Shown: positions 1 through 9,343, counted from the stretch's first letter. The stretch is 64,000 bases of DNA from Rhizobium sp. CC-YZS058 (GCF_034720595.1 NZ_JAYESJ010000001.1:684501-748500), one strand, 5' to 3'. A program made the numbers and translations. Notes: generated from the letters alone by a model not told the origin.

Positions 1-995
1 GTGCCGTCGCTCATATAATAGCTGCCGCGCGGGGCCTTCTGCGGCGGGCTCAGCGCAAATCGGGTATAGACGAGGTCCGCCCGGGAAGCGGCGATCACCA
101 TGCCCTGGCCGTCGAGCAGCAGCACCGTGGTGCGCTCCTCGTCCGCTTCGGGAATATTCGCCTCCTTGCGCACGATCGACTGGCCCTGGTTTGCCCAGTC
201 GAAATAGACGCCCAACGCACCGAGCAGCGCTCCGTCCGTCTTGCCGCCGCCGCGGATCCCGGTTGCGTAAACCAGCGCATCGGCATTGCCGTGCAGCGGG
301 CTCGGCTTGACGACATCGACGATATAGTCGTCGCCGCTGTGCGTGCCCATGGCCGCCTTGACCCAAGGCTCATTCGAGAGATCGCGCCCGAGAATGGTCT
401 TGCGAAACCGTGGATTGGCGGAGGCTATGGCCCGTCCCGCCCGGTCGACCATCACCAGGTCGAGATAGACGGTGTAGAAGCGGTTGATGACGCCGAGGCG
501 CTCTGCGGCGAAGGCGTTGCGGGCTGCGTCGGGTCGTTCCAGCGCTTCCCACAGCGCGGTGTCGGTGGCCCACCACCGCACGTCGGCCGTGCGCTCGAAG
601 AGGTTGCGGACGATCAGCTGCACCAGGGTCTGCGCCAGGTCGACGAGGCGGATGCCCTCCATCTGGTGCACGAGCTCATCCGCCATGCTGCGCCCCAGCA
701 GCACCCGCTCCAGCACCTCCTTCTGAAACGCTGCCGCAACGCTGGCGGAAACGCCGGCCAGCCGTTGCACCTCCTGCGCCACGACGGCAAAGCCGCGGCC
801 GATCTCGCCGGCGCGCGCTGCCTCGATACTGGCATTGATGCCGAGCAGCCGGATCTGGCGAACGATCTCTTCGTTCTCCCGGCCGAACTTGTCGACTTCG
901 GTGCCGATCCGCTCGGTCAGGGCCCGCATGGCGCGCGGTGTCGCGCGTCTCTCCGGCTGGCCGGCCTTCGGCTTCTGCTCGGCTTGCTCCGCCAT
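1..995 (-). CDS. Soluble methyl-accepting chemotaxis-like sensor (3' end beyond window)
   Basis: About 331 residues are visible; the C-terminus runs off the left edge. After a charged N-terminus, residues about 50-77 read as the receptor signalling-tip region (an [24 protein letters not shown] run followed by EVQRLAG), the element that contacts CheW/CheA in chemoreceptors. No transmembrane segment or signal peptide precedes it. The rest, from about residue 140, looks like a PAS/Cache-type sensory domain ([19 protein letters not shown], then [14 protein letters not shown]). The order is therefore signalling helix first and sensor second, the reverse of a classical receptor. The start is the ATG at 995. 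The specific ligand cannot be told. Family assignment is fairly sure, and a role in chemotaxis proper is inference. Confidence 0.75.
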   Translation of the reverse strand, partial: MAEQAEQKPKAGQPERRATPRAMRALTERIGTEVDKFGRENEEIVRQIRLLGINASIEAARAGEIGRGFAVVAQEVQRLAGVSASVAAAFQKEVLERVLLGRSMADELVHQMEGIRLVDLAQTLVQLIVRNLFERTADVRWWATDTALWEALERPDAARNAFAAERLGVINRFYTVYLDLVMVDRAGRAIASANPRFRKTILGRDLSNEPWVKAAMGTHSGDDYIVDVVKPSPLHGNADALVYATGIRGGGKTDGALLGALGVYFDWANQGQSIVRKEANIPEADEERTTVLLLDGQGMVIAASRADLVYTRFALSPPQKAPRGSYYMSDG

Positions 996-1093
996 GCCTT
1001 CCCTCGCTCGCCTATCACAATCTCTCAACAAGAAAACTCTAAAACAGAAAAGCTTGTGCGAAAGTTGTTGCAGTGCAAGGAAATGAGGCAGGA

Positions 1094-1558
1094 CTAAAGA
1101 AGCGGCAGCGGGCCGTCGTTCTTGATTTCCTCCATCACAGCATAGGTGCGCGTTTCCTTCACGCCCTGCAGGGTCCAGAGAAACTGGCCGAGGAAATTGC
1201 GATAGGCGCTCATGTCCTCGAACCTGGTCTTGACCAGATAGTCGAACCCGCCTGCCACCATATGGCACTCGATCACCGAGGGCGATTTGCGGATCGCCTC
1301 GGCAAAGGTGTCGAACACCTCCGGCGTCGTCTTGTCGAGCATCACCTCGATGAAGACGAGCAGGCCGAAGCCAAGCCGCTGCGGATCGAGCCGCGCGCCG
1401 AACCCCGAGACATAGCCCTCCTTCAGGAGACGGCGCATCCGCTCGCTGGTGGCCGTGGGGGAGAGCCCCACGCGCTCGGACAGTTCGAGATTGGTGATGC
1501 GCCCGTCACCCTGGAGGATCGAAAGGATCTTCCGGTCGATCTTGTCGATGCCGCTCAT
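1094..1558 (-). CDS. Lrp/AsnC family transcriptional regulator
   Basis: A 154-residue protein of normal family length. Residues about 5-60 form the winged helix-turn-helix ([18 protein letters not shown], then [20 protein letters not shown]). Residues about 70-145 form the RAM ligand-binding/oligomerisation domain. These proteins respond to amino acids and act as octamers or dimers. The gene lies just downstream of the M20 amidohydrolase on the same strand, 7 bases away, so the two are probably co-transcribed and the regulator may control amino-acid or acyl-amino-acid use. The effector cannot be read from the sequence. Confidence 0.92.
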   Translation of the reverse strand: MSGIDKIDRKILSILQGDGRITNLELSERVGLSPTATSERMRRLLKEGYVSGFGARLDPQRLGFGLLVFIEVMLDKTTPEVFDTFAEAIRKSPSVIECHMVAGGFDYLVKTRFEDMSAYRNFLGQFLWTLQGVKETRTYAVMEEIKNDGPLPLL

Positions 1559-1565
1559 GCGTGTC

Positions 1566-2729
1566 TCAGGCAGCCAGCCGCGTTTCGGCGAGCTTCACCC
1601 AGTAGGAAATGCCGTGCGGAATCGCTTCGTCGTTGAAGTCATAAGCTGGATTGTGCAGGCCCGCCGTTTCACCATTGCCGATGAAGACGAAGGCGCCCGG
1701 GCGCGCAAGCAGCATGTAGGAGAAATCCTCCCCGCCCATCATCGGGTCGAGCGTGGCCGAAACCTGGGCCGGCCCGGCAACCGCGGCAGCGGCTTCCACG
1801 GCATGCTCCGTCTCGCGCGGGTGGTTGACGGTCACCGGATAGTTGCGGTCGTAATGCACGTGGATCGTCGCACCGAAGGCGGCGGCAAGGCCTCCGGCGA
1901 TCTCGCGGATCCGCCGCTCGGCCAGGTCGCGCGTGTCCGGCATCAGGGTGCGCACCGTGCCGGCCAGCTTCGCCTGCTCGGGAATGATATTGTGGGCAAA
2001 GCCGGCATGGAACTTGGTCACCGATACGACGACGGAGGCCAAGGGATCGGCCGAGCGCGAGGCGATCGTCTGTAGCGCGGTGACGATCTGCGCGCCGAGC
2101 ACGATCGGGTCGACCGTGCGGTGCGGCTGGGCCGCGTGGCCGCCGCGGCCATCGATGGTGATGGAAAACTCGTCGGTCGATGCCATGACCGGGCCGGGGC
2201 GGGTGCCGAAATGACCAAGCGGCATGCCCGGCAGATTGTGCATGCCATAGACCTCGGCAATGCCGAAGCGCTCCATCATCCCGTCCTTGACCATGGCATC
2301 GCCACCCGCGCCGCCCTCTTCGGCCGGCTGGAAGATGACGGCGACCGCGCCCTTGAAGTTGCGCGTTTCGGCCAGGTATTTGGCCGCGCCGAGCAGCATG
2401 GCGGTGTGCCCGTCATGGCCGCAGGCATGCATCTTTCCGGGTACGGTCGAGGCATAGGGCTTGCCCGTCGTCTCGGTCATCGGCAGGGCGTCCATGTCGG
2501 CGCGCAGGCCGATTGCCGGCCCGTCACCCAGGCGCCCGCGGATCAGGCCGACGACGCCCGTGCGCCCGATCCCGGTCACCACCTCGTCGACGCCGAAGCC
2601 CCGCAGCTTCTCGGCCACGAAGGATGCGGTCTCTTCCACGGCATAGAGCAAGCCGGGCCGGGAATGGATATGGCGGCGCCATTCCGTGACCTCGTCCTGG
2701 AGTTCGGCGGCACGGTTGAGAATAGGCAT
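1566..2729 (-). CDS. M20 family amidohydrolase (hippurate hydrolase/aminoacylase type)
   Basis: A 387-residue zinc metallo-amidohydrolase of the M20D group, which removes acyl groups from N-acyl amino acids or related amides in the cytoplasm. Metal-site motifs are visible: HACGHDGHTAML (Cys-x-His-Asp), PAEEGGAGG with the catalytic Glu pair, a MHN motif and MGGEDFSYM near the C-terminus. I chose the ATG at 2729 (MPILNRAAEL) because it gives the family length; the frame stays open about 350 bases further upstream but that extension does not resemble the family. It probably forms an operon with the Lrp-type regulator just downstream. The exact substrate is unknown. Confidence 0.9.
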   Translation of the reverse strand: MPILNRAAELQDEVTEWRRHIHSRPGLLYAVEETASFVAEKLRGFGVDEVVTGIGRTGVVGLIRGRLGDGPAIGLRADMDALPMTETTGKPYASTVPGKMHACGHDGHTAMLLGAAKYLAETRNFKGAVAVIFQPAEEGGAGGDAMVKDGMMERFGIAEVYGMHNLPGMPLGHFGTRPGPVMASTDEFSITIDGRGGHAAQPHRTVDPIVLGAQIVTALQTIASRSADPLASVVVSVTKFHAGFAHNIIPEQAKLAGTVRTLMPDTRDLAERRIREIAGGLAAAFGATIHVHYDRNYPVTVNHPRETEHAVEAAAAVAGPAQVSATLDPMMGGEDFSYMLLARPGAFVFIGNGETAGLHNPAYDFNDEAIPHGISYWVKLAETRLAA

Positions 2730-2955
2730 GGGTCGAGCGTCCTGTGGGTCGGTCACGGTGAAAGCCGCAAATGGCTTTGCCTTCACAGCGCCATATAGGT
2801 TAAATACCGGCACCCTGCGAGGCAATGCCAGAAATGGTTCGCCGTCCCTCGCCGGCCGGAAGACGGCGCGTGACCAAGTGCGCGACGCAAACCGGGGATT
2901 GCCGCGCTGCGGACCGATCGCCCGCCGCAATGCTGCTAAAATTCGAGGACTGATC

Positions 2956-4071
2956 GTGCATTTATCCGGAATGAAGACCTGTGGACGCGGTGCCGTCGTG
3001 GCGCTCCTGACTGCCCTGTCGGCTCTCGCCACCGCCGCCTCCGCCGAGGCCAATCCGCGCCTGGTGGTCGATATCAACTCGCTCAAGGTCTATGAGCAGC
3101 AGGATATCTTCCAACGCTGGTATCCCGCGTCGCTGACCAAGCTGATGACGGCCTATACCACGTTTCGCGCCATCAAGTCCGGCCAGCTGACGCTGGACTC
3201 GCCCGTGGTGATGACGAAGAACGCCGCGGCCGAGCCGCCGAGCAAGATGTTCTTCAAGCCCGGTTCGAAGATGACGCTCGACAGCGCCTTGAAGATGATG
3301 CTCATCAAATCGGCCAACGATATCGCGGTCGCCATTGGCGAGACGGTCGCCGGCTCCGAGCCGGCTTTTGTCGCGCAGATGAATGCCGAGGCCGCACGCA
3401 TCGGCATGTCGAACTCGCATTTCGTCAATCCGAACGGGCTGCCGGCGCCGGGCCAATATACGACGGCGCGCGACCTTGCGGTTCTCGCCATCACCATCAA
3501 GCGCGAGTTTCCGCAATATGCGCCCTACTTCGCCTATGAAGGCTTCACGACGGGCAAGAAAAGCTACCCGAACTACAACATGCTGATCGGCCGTTTCGAC
3601 GGGGCGGACGGCATGAAGACCGGCTTCATCTGCGCCTCGGGCTTCAACCAGGTCTCCTCCGCCACAAGGAACGGCCGCAGCGTCGTCTCCGTCGTGCTCG
3701 GTGCGGAGAGCCTGGGAGCCCGCGCCGACGAATCGGCGCGGCTGATGCAGATGGCGCTGACGGAAAACGGCGCGGCCAAGCCGAGCCTCGGCCAGATCGC
3801 CCCCTATGGCGAAACGCGGGATGTGACTGCGGATATCTCCAAGCAGATCTGCTCGGCCAGCGCCGCCAAGGTGCGCAGCGAGGGCCGCGACGAGGCCGGC
3901 CGCCAGAAGCTGCTGTCCCCCTTCATCCACGAGATCAACCGCCCGCTGCAGCTTGTCGAGGCTGGCCTGATCCCTGGGTCGGTTCCCGCGGCGGCCGATG
4001 CCGGCGGGCCGGCCGAAGGGCAGGGCGATCTCGCCAATATCCCGATCCCGCAGCCCAAGCCGGCGCTTTGA
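2956..4071 (+). CDS. D-alanyl-D-alanine carboxypeptidase (class A low-molecular-weight PBP)
   Basis: A serine D,D-carboxypeptidase of the DacA/PBP5 group, trimming the terminal D-Ala of peptidoglycan stem peptides in the periplasm. A signal peptide ends near AEANP. The three active-site motifs are present: SLTK (about residue 59), SAN in KSANDIAVAIGE, and KTG in DGMKTGF. The length of about 370 residues fits. The GTG start at 2956 has a GAGGA ribosome site about seven bases upstream; the in-frame ATG at 2971 is an alternative with a weaker site and would give a shorter signal peptide. The gene ends 3 bases before the CobW GTPase, so they are probably co-transcribed. Confidence 0.9.
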   Translation: MHLSGMKTCGRGAVVALLTALSALATAASAEANPRLVVDINSLKVYEQQDIFQRWYPASLTKLMTAYTTFRAIKSGQLTLDSPVVMTKNAAAEPPSKMFFKPGSKMTLDSALKMMLIKSANDIAVAIGETVAGSEPAFVAQMNAEAARIGMSNSHFVNPNGLPAPGQYTTARDLAVLAITIKREFPQYAPYFAYEGFTTGKKSYPNYNMLIGRFDGADGMKTGFICASGFNQVSSATRNGRSVVSVVLGAESLGARADESARLMQMALTENGAAKPSLGQIAPYGETRDVTADISKQICSASAAKVRSEGRDEAGRQKLLSPFIHEINRPLQLVEAGLIPGSVPAAADAGGPAEGQGDLANIPIPQPKPAL

Positions 4072-4074
4072 CCC

Positions 4075-5268
4075 ATGCCGCTCGCTGCCTTCGATCCCGT
4101 TCCCGTCTCGATCCTCACCGGCTTCCTTGGCGCCGGCAAGACGACGCTGCTCAATCGCCTGCTCCGCGATCCCGCACTGGCGGACACGGCCGTCATCATC
4201 AACGAGTTCGGCGATGTCTCGCTCGATCACCTGCTGGTCGAGTCGTCCAATGATGGCGTGATCGAGCTTTCCGACGGCTGCCTGTGCTGCACCGTGCGTG
4301 GCGAACTGGTCGATACGCTGGCGGATCTGATGGACCGCATGCAGACCGGGCGCATCCACCCCTTGAAACGCGTGGTGATCGAGACGACCGGCCTTGCCGA
4401 TCCGGCGCCGGTCATGCAGTCGGTGATGGGCAATCCGATCGTTGCCCAGAGCTACTGCCTCGATGGCGTCGTCACCGTCGTCGATGCCGTGAACGGGCTT
4501 TCCACGCTCGATCATCATGAGGAAGCGGTCAAGCAGGTGGCGGTGGCCGACCGGCTCGTCATCAGCAAGGCTGGCCTTGCGAGCCCGGACACGCTCCTAA
4601 GCCTCAAGGGCCGCCTGGACGCCCTCAATCCCCGCGCGCCGCAGATCGATGGCGACCGGGAGGACGCGGCGCGAGGCACGCTGTTTGCGTGCGGCCTTTA
4701 CGATGCCTCGACCAAGATCCCCGACGTCAGCCGCTGGCTGCAGGACGAGGACGAACAGGCAGATCATGGCCACCATCACGAGCATGATGATGATCACGAT
4801 CATGCTGACCAACATGATCACGACCATGGCCATGCCGCCGCCGCACATGGCCACGGCCACCATCATCATCACCACGACGTGAACCGGCACGGCGCCGATA
4901 TCCGCTCCTTCAGCATCGTTCACGACCGGCCGATCTCCGCCATGGCGCTCGACATGTTCATCGACCTGCTGCGCTCGGCCCATGGCGAAAAGCTCCTGCG
5001 CATGAAGGCAATCGTCTGCACGGCGGAGCAGCCGGAGCGGCCGCTGGTGCTGCATGGCGTCCAGCAGATCTTCCATCCACCGCAGCGCCTTGCCGCCTGG
5101 CCGGATCCGGCGGACCGCCGCACCCGCATGGTGATCATCACCAAGGGCCTTGCGGAAAGCTTCGTGCGCGACCTCTTCGACGCCTTCACCGGCACCCCCG
5201 CCATCGACCGCCCGGACCGCGCAGCCCTGGAAGACAATCCGCTCGCGGTGCCGGGGCTGAGGATCTAG
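4075..5268 (+). CDS. CobW/COG0523 family GTPase, putative zinc metallochaperone
   Basis: A 397-residue G3E-family GTPase. The Walker A motif GFLGAGKTT sits at about residues 16-24 and the metal-binding CxCC motif (GCLCCTV) at about 66-72. A strongly histidine/aspartate-rich linker at about 225-270 (several HxHxH clusters, ending in six consecutive His) precedes the CobW C-terminal domain. This architecture is typical of zinc-trafficking COG0523 proteins rather than of cobalamin-pathway CobW. The gene follows the carboxypeptidase with a 3-base gap. Zinc as the metal is inference from the His-rich loop; no Zur operator was identified. Confidence 0.9.
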   Translation: MPLAAFDPVPVSILTGFLGAGKTTLLNRLLRDPALADTAVIINEFGDVSLDHLLVESSNDGVIELSDGCLCCTVRGELVDTLADLMDRMQTGRIHPLKRVVIETTGLADPAPVMQSVMGNPIVAQSYCLDGVVTVVDAVNGLSTLDHHEEAVKQVAVADRLVISKAGLASPDTLLSLKGRLDALNPRAPQIDGDREDAARGTLFACGLYDASTKIPDVSRWLQDEDEQADHGHHHEHDDDHDHADQHDHDHGHAAAAHGHGHHHHHHDVNRHGADIRSFSIVHDRPISAMALDMFIDLLRSAHGEKLLRMKAIVCTAEQPERPLVLHGVQQIFHPPQRLAAWPDPADRRTRMVIITKGLAESFVRDLFDAFTGTPAIDRPDRAALEDNPLAVPGLRI

Positions 5269-5344
5269 GGTCGAAGATCTCTTTAGAAACGCGTCAGCAA
5301 GGCCTCGGTGCTTTTTGACGCAAGGCCATAGGCGCTTGCTGCTG

Positions 5345-5581
5345 CTATAGAGCCTTCCGAATTACAAACCGGTGCCCGTTTGACACTTTCGCCTGGCCTT
5401 CCAGCGCATGGCCCTCCTCCCGGCAGAAATGTGGGATGTCCAGGGTGGCGAGGGGGTCGGTGGTGAGGATGGTGAGGCGCGCGCCGGGAGGCAGGGTGGA
5501 GAGGCGCTTGCGGGTTCGCATGACGGGGAGGGGGCATTTCAGCCCCTTGAGGTCGTAGACCTCGCCTTCCTCGTCGCTCAC
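5345..5581 (-). CDS. TusA-like sulfurtransferase family protein
   Basis: A 78-residue SirA/TusA/YedF-fold protein. The signature CPxP motif is present (KCPLPVMRTRK, Cys near residue 16), and the rest of the small alpha/beta domain matches (RLTILTTDPLATLDIPHFC). Members relay persulfide sulfur or interact with membrane transporters. The start is a GTG at 5581 preceded by AGGA; no in-frame ATG fits. It lies 10 bases downstream of the L,D-transpeptidase gene on the same strand, so it may be co-transcribed. The sulfur acceptor cannot be told. Confidence 0.85.
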   Translation of the reverse strand: MSDEEGEVYDLKGLKCPLPVMRTRKRLSTLPPGARLTILTTDPLATLDIPHFCREEGHALEGQAKVSNGHRFVIRKAL

Positions 5582-5591
5582 GCGCCCTGTC

Positions 5592-7067
5592 CTACCAAAG
5601 CTTCCAGAAGGGCTTCTTGTCCGCTGTCGGCGGCTGGTCCAGCATCGCCTGGTCGGCGGTCGGCGCGGCCTGCGCGTCCGGGGCCGGCTGCGGCTGGCCG
5701 GGGAGCGGCTTCTTCTGCGCGCTCGCCACGGCCTTGGCTGCGGGTGGTGTCACCTTCACCTGCTGTGTTTCCACCGTCACCGGCAGAGATGTCGTCGGCG
5801 CGGTCGGCTGGGGGGCCGCTTCGGGATCGATCGTGGCGGTGGTCAGCGGCTGCTTCTTCTTGAAGAGGCTGGCGAAGAACCCATTGCCGGCATTCTCCGC
5901 AGCCGGGGCCTCGGCCTGAAGCACGGGGCGCGGCAGCGGGTTCTGTTGCGGCACCGGCACGGACTTGCCGCCGCGCGTGGTCTTCTCGAGGGCGGCCGTC
6001 TGGATCTCGATCGCCTTGCGCGCTTCTTCGAGCTCGGCGCGCCGCGCCTCCTGCTTCTCGAGGTCGGCGACCTTCATCAGCTTGCCGGCATCGAGCGAGG
6101 TGCCGGTGGGCGCATAGGCGAGCTCGCGGCCGGCCCGCTGTTTGGCGACGATCGCCTTGCGCTCGGCCTCCGTCGGCTCGTACCAGACGAGCCCGTCGAG
6201 CTTCTTCAGCGCCTTGCCATACTCTTCGTCATATTTCTTGTTGTAGCTCGCCAGGGCCATTTCCATGGCCGGCGGCGTGCTCATCGCCGGGCACTGGCCG
6301 GTGGGGTTCGGCTTGCCGTCGATCTGTTTGTTGAAGACGTATTTCTTCTCGCAGACCGCGAATTCCGGCGGCCTCTTGGTGATCTCGAACTGGTCGTAGC
6401 CTTCCTTCAGGTTCTTCCAGAACTCGAAATTCGGGCTATTGCGATGGCGCGCCATGTTCTCCGCCGTCATGCGGAACGGCAGTGCCTGCAGCTGGATGGT
6501 CTTCTGCCCGCCCTTGAAGGCGTCGCGCGCGAGCGCGAAGATCTCCTGCATCTGCTCGTCCGTCATCGAGTAACAGCCGGAGGACGAGCAGGCGCCGTGG
6601 ATCATCAGATTGGTGCCGAACCGGCCATTGGCGCGGTCGAACTGGTTCGGAAAGCCGGTGTTGATCGCCAGGTAATAGGACGAATTGGGGTTCATCTGCC
6701 CCGGCGCCAGCGGATAATAACCCTCGGGCGCCTGGCGGTCGCCTTCCTTCACCTTGGGGCCGAGCTTGCCGGACCAAGCGCAGATCTTGTACTCGCGCAG
6801 CTTCTCGAAGCGGTTGGCGGAATTGGCCTTCCAGACCTCCAGCGCGCCTTCCTCCTTGAAGATGCGCAGCATGATCGGCGAGGTCTTCGCCATGTTCATG
6901 GCCTGCATCTTCTGGACGATCTTGCCCGACAGCTCGTAATTGACCTTGCTGGTCACCGTCTTCAGATTGACGTCGACACTGTCGACCATGGTCTCGCTGG
7001 CAGTGCAGCCGCTGAGCAGGGCGGCGATCGCGGCAGTGGCGGCAAGATGTGTCAGGCGCATCGGCAT
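5592..7067 (-). CDS. L,D-transpeptidase (YkuD/YafK-like) lipoprotein
   Basis: A 491-residue envelope protein. It has a lipoprotein signal peptide (LAATAAIAALLSGCTASE, lipobox LSGC, Cys near residue 20) and a YkuD catalytic domain with the His and Cys motif in MIHGACSSSGCYSMTDE. A proline/alanine/glutamine-rich C-terminal tail (about residues 370-491) may be an unstructured wall-spanning segment. YafK-like enzymes form or cleave 3-3 cross-links or lipoprotein attachments on peptidoglycan. The start MPMRL at 7067 puts the lipobox at the usual distance. The upstream region 7068-7228 carries two GANTC sites and a degenerate CtrA-like box, reported separately. Confidence 0.85.
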   Translation of the reverse strand: MPMRLTHLAATAAIAALLSGCTASETMVDSVDVNLKTVTSKVNYELSGKIVQKMQAMNMAKTSPIMLRIFKEEGALEVWKANSANRFEKLREYKICAWSGKLGPKVKEGDRQAPEGYYPLAPGQMNPNSSYYLAINTGFPNQFDRANGRFGTNLMIHGACSSSGCYSMTDEQMQEIFALARDAFKGGQKTIQLQALPFRMTAENMARHRNSPNFEFWKNLKEGYDQFEITKRPPEFAVCEKKYVFNKQIDGKPNPTGQCPAMSTPPAMEMALASYNKKYDEEYGKALKKLDGLVWYEPTEAERKAIVAKQRAGRELAYAPTGTSLDAGKLMKVADLEKQEARRAELEEARKAIEIQTAALEKTTRGGKSVPVPQQNPLPRPVLQAEAPAAENAGNGFFASLFKKKQPLTTATIDPEAAPQPTAPTTSLPVTVETQQVKVTPPAAKAVASAQKKPLPGQPQPAPDAQAAPTADQAMLDQPPTADKKPFWKLW

Positions 7068-7141
7068 CAGCCCATCATCGAAAGATCGGACGCGGTTCTC
7101 CCCTAACGGGGATTGCCGCAAGAATCAATAAGCTGCGAGTG

Positions 7142-7156
7142 TTTACGAGTCCCTAA
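7142..7156. promoter_or_regulatory. Degenerate CtrA-like box with embedded GANTC upstream of the L,D-transpeptidase
   Basis: TTTA-CGAGTCC-CTAA has six of eight consensus positions of TTAA-N7-TTAA, and its spacer holds GAGTC (7147-7151). A second GANTC, GAATC, is at 7122-7126. The site is 75-89 bases upstream of the L,D-transpeptidase start on the minus strand. The match is weak and unproven. Confidence 0.35.
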
Positions 7157-7228
7157 CCATCCGGAGGCATCCGCCATGGCCGCGCCAGAAGGCGCGACGA
7201 TTGCGGCGGCGATGGGGCGGGCTGCGCC

Positions 7229-8182
7229 TTAGAGCGAACGGCCGATGGCCAGATATTTCTCGCGCCGGCTGTTGCGCAGCTCGGTGCCCTTCAGGCCGGA
7301 AAGGTCTTTGAGAGCATCGGCGATCACCGAGCCGGTGCGCTCGATGACGGCGCCCGGATCGCGATGCGCGCCGCCGACCGGCTCCTCGATGATGCCGTCG
7401 ACGATGCCGAAGCCCTTCAGGTCCTCGGCCGTGATCTTCATATTGGTGGCCGCTTCCTTGGCCCGGGTCGAATCCCGCCAGAGAATGGAAGCCGCACCTT
7501 CGGGCGAAATCACCGAATAGATCGCATGTTCCAGCATATAGACGCGGTTGCCGGTCGCAATCGCGATCGCGCCGCCCGAACCGCCTTCGCCGAGCACGAC
7601 CGAAATGATCGGCACCTTGACGGCGAGGCACATTTCGGTCGAACGGGCGATGGCTTCCGCCTGGCCGCGTTCTTCGGCCCCAACGCCCGGATAGGCGCCG
7701 GCGGTGTCGATCAGCGTGATCAGCGGCAGGTTGAAGCGGTCCGCCATTTCCATGATGCGGATCGCCTTGCGGTAGCCTTCCGGCCGGGCGCTGCCGAAAT
7801 TGTGCTTGATGCGCGACTTCGTGTCATTGCCCTTTTCCTGGCCGATCACGGCCACGGGCATGCCGCGGAAGCGGGCGAGGCCCGCCTGGATGGCCGCGTC
7901 CTCGGCAAACTTGCGGTCGCCGGCAAGCGGCGTGAATTCGGTAAACAGCCCCTCGGCATAGTCCTGGAAATGCGGACGCTGCGGATGGCGCGCGACCTGC
8001 GTCTTCTGCCAGGGAGACAGCTTGGAATAGATCTCGACCATGGCCTCGCGCGCGCGCGCTTCCAGGCGTTCGATCTCTTCGCTCGTGTCGATGCTCTCGT
8101 CCTCGGACGCGATCTTCTTGAGCTCGTGGATCTTGCCCTCGAGATCCGAGATCGGCTTTTCGAAATCGAGATAATGGTGCAT
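7229..8182 (-). CDS. accA: Acetyl-CoA carboxylase carboxyltransferase subunit alpha
   Basis: A 317-residue protein, the usual AccA length. With AccD it transfers the carboxyl group from carboxybiotin to acetyl-CoA, giving malonyl-CoA for fatty-acid synthesis. The N-terminus MHHYLDFEKPISDLEGKI, an internal LITLIDTAGAYPGVGAEERG and the glycine-rich VLGEGGSGGAIAIATGNRV oxyanion segment are family hallmarks. The ATG at 8182 is the only sensible start. It is a single-gene unit between xerD and the L,D-transpeptidase gene on the same strand. Confidence 0.97.
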   Translation of the reverse strand: MHHYLDFEKPISDLEGKIHELKKIASEDESIDTSEEIERLEARAREAMVEIYSKLSPWQKTQVARHPQRPHFQDYAEGLFTEFTPLAGDRKFAEDAAIQAGLARFRGMPVAVIGQEKGNDTKSRIKHNFGSARPEGYRKAIRIMEMADRFNLPLITLIDTAGAYPGVGAEERGQAEAIARSTEMCLAVKVPIISVVLGEGGSGGAIAIATGNRVYMLEHAIYSVISPEGAASILWRDSTRAKEAATNMKITAEDLKGFGIVDGIIEEPVGGAHRDPGAVIERTGSVIADALKDLSGLKGTELRNSRREKYLAIGRSL

Positions 8183-8246
8183 CGGGTCGCTTCCGTTCGG
8201 TGGGCCGCACGGCCTCCGGGCTGGTCAGCCCTTCGGTCAGGGGGGT

Positions 8247-9200
8247 CTAATCCCGTTTTTTGGCCTGTTTTGCAAGGGGGTGGTGCGTTTGCACCAATTG
8301 GTGCAGCCGCTCCTCCAGCACATGAGTATAGATTTGCGTGGTCGAAATGTCGGAATGGCCAAGCAGTTCCTGCACCGCGCGCAGATCCGCACCATTGGCG
8401 AGCAGATGGCTGGCGAAGGCGTGCCGCAGCACATGCGGCGAGATGACGGCCGCGCGAATTCCCGCCCGCCCGGCCAGGGATTTCAGGTCACGGGCGAAAA
8501 CCTGGCGCGGCAGATAGCCCGCCTCGGACGCTGCCGGAAACAGCCAGGGGCTTTCCTTGCCGGCCGGCTGTGCTGCCTGGAATGCGGCGAGTTTCGTGCC
8601 GTAGAGGTCGAGCGCCGCGATCGCCGTGCGCGACAGCGGCACCATGCGTTCCTTGTTGCCCTTGCCGCGGATCATCAGCATCCGTCCGTTGCGGGCGAGA
8701 ACCGAGGCGGGCAGCGTCACGAGCTCGCTGACACGCATGCCGGTCGCATAGAGCATCTCGATCAGGACATGCATGCGCAGCGGCTCGATGCGATCCGGCT
8801 CTGCCTTCGCCTCTTCCTCGGCGCGGGCGAGCAGGCGCGTCACGTCGTCAAGGCTTAGGGTTTTCGGCAGGGCGCGGCCCTTCCTCGGCGCGTCCAGAAT
8901 GCCGGTCGGATCATCGGCGCGCAGGCCTTCGGCATAGAGAAACTTGTAGAACTGGCGAAGCGCCGAGAGCCGTCGCGCCTGGCTCGAGGGCTTGAAGCCT
9001 TCCTCCGCAAGCATGGTCAGATAGGCACGCAGATCGTCCGAAGTGGCCTCTCCCGCCCGCACGCCGCGGCCTTTGAGAAAGGCCTGCGCGTCGGAGAGAT
9101 CGCGGTGATAGGCGTTCAGCGTGTTGGCGGCCGCGCCACGTTCGGCGCTCATCATCTCCAGGAACGCCTCGAGATGGGCGGCGGACAGGTCCAGGCTCAC
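8247..9200 (-). CDS. xerD: Tyrosine recombinase XerD
   Basis: A 317-residue site-specific recombinase that, with XerC, resolves chromosome dimers at dif under FtsK control. An N-terminal SAM-like core-binding domain ([20 protein letters not shown]) precedes the catalytic domain with RHR motifs: the Arg in [30 protein letters not shown], the [15 protein letters not shown]is and the nucleophile Tyr. The start is a GTG at 9200 that overlaps the stop codon of the small gene upstream, implying translational coupling. The location next to aroK is the usual one in rhizobia. Confidence 0.93.
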   Translation of the reverse strand: MSLDLSAAHLEAFLEMMSAERGAAANTLNAYHRDLSDAQAFLKGRGVRAGEATSDDLRAYLTMLAEEGFKPSSQARRLSALRQFYKFLYAEGLRADDPTGILDAPRKGRALPKTLSLDDVTRLLARAEEEAKAEPDRIEPLRMHVLIEMLYATGMRVSELVTLPASVLARNGRMLMIRGKGNKERMVPLSRTAIAALDLYGTKLAAFQAAQPAGKESPWLFPAASEAGYLPRQVFARDLKSLAGRAGIRAAVISPHVLRHAFASHLLANGADLRAVQELLGHSDISTTQIYTHVLEERLHQLVQTHHPLAKQAKKRD

Positions 9201-9343
9201 GGACGGTTCATCCGCTCGGCCGGAATGCGCACCGTCACGTCCCGCTCCGTCGGCACCACGAAGGTGGCAAGCGCCAGCATCGTGCCATAGACGATCCCCG
9301 CAAGGACGAGGCAGATGAAGAGAAACCGGACAAGGGTGGGCAT
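9197..9343 (-). CDS. Small single-pass membrane protein upstream of xerD
   Basis: A 48-residue ORF starting [20 protein letters not shown]. It has one hydrophobic segment (about residues 5-30) and a short charged tail ([19 protein letters not shown]). A good ribosome site (GGAG, about seven bases before the ATG at 9343) and the overlap of its TGA with the xerD GTG start support a real gene. It is short enough to be missed by default gene-length cut-offs. No function is recognised. It may serve mainly for translational coupling of xerD. Confidence 0.7.
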   Translation of the reverse strand: MPTLVRFLFICLVLAGIVYGTMLALATFVVPTERDVTVRIPAERMNRP

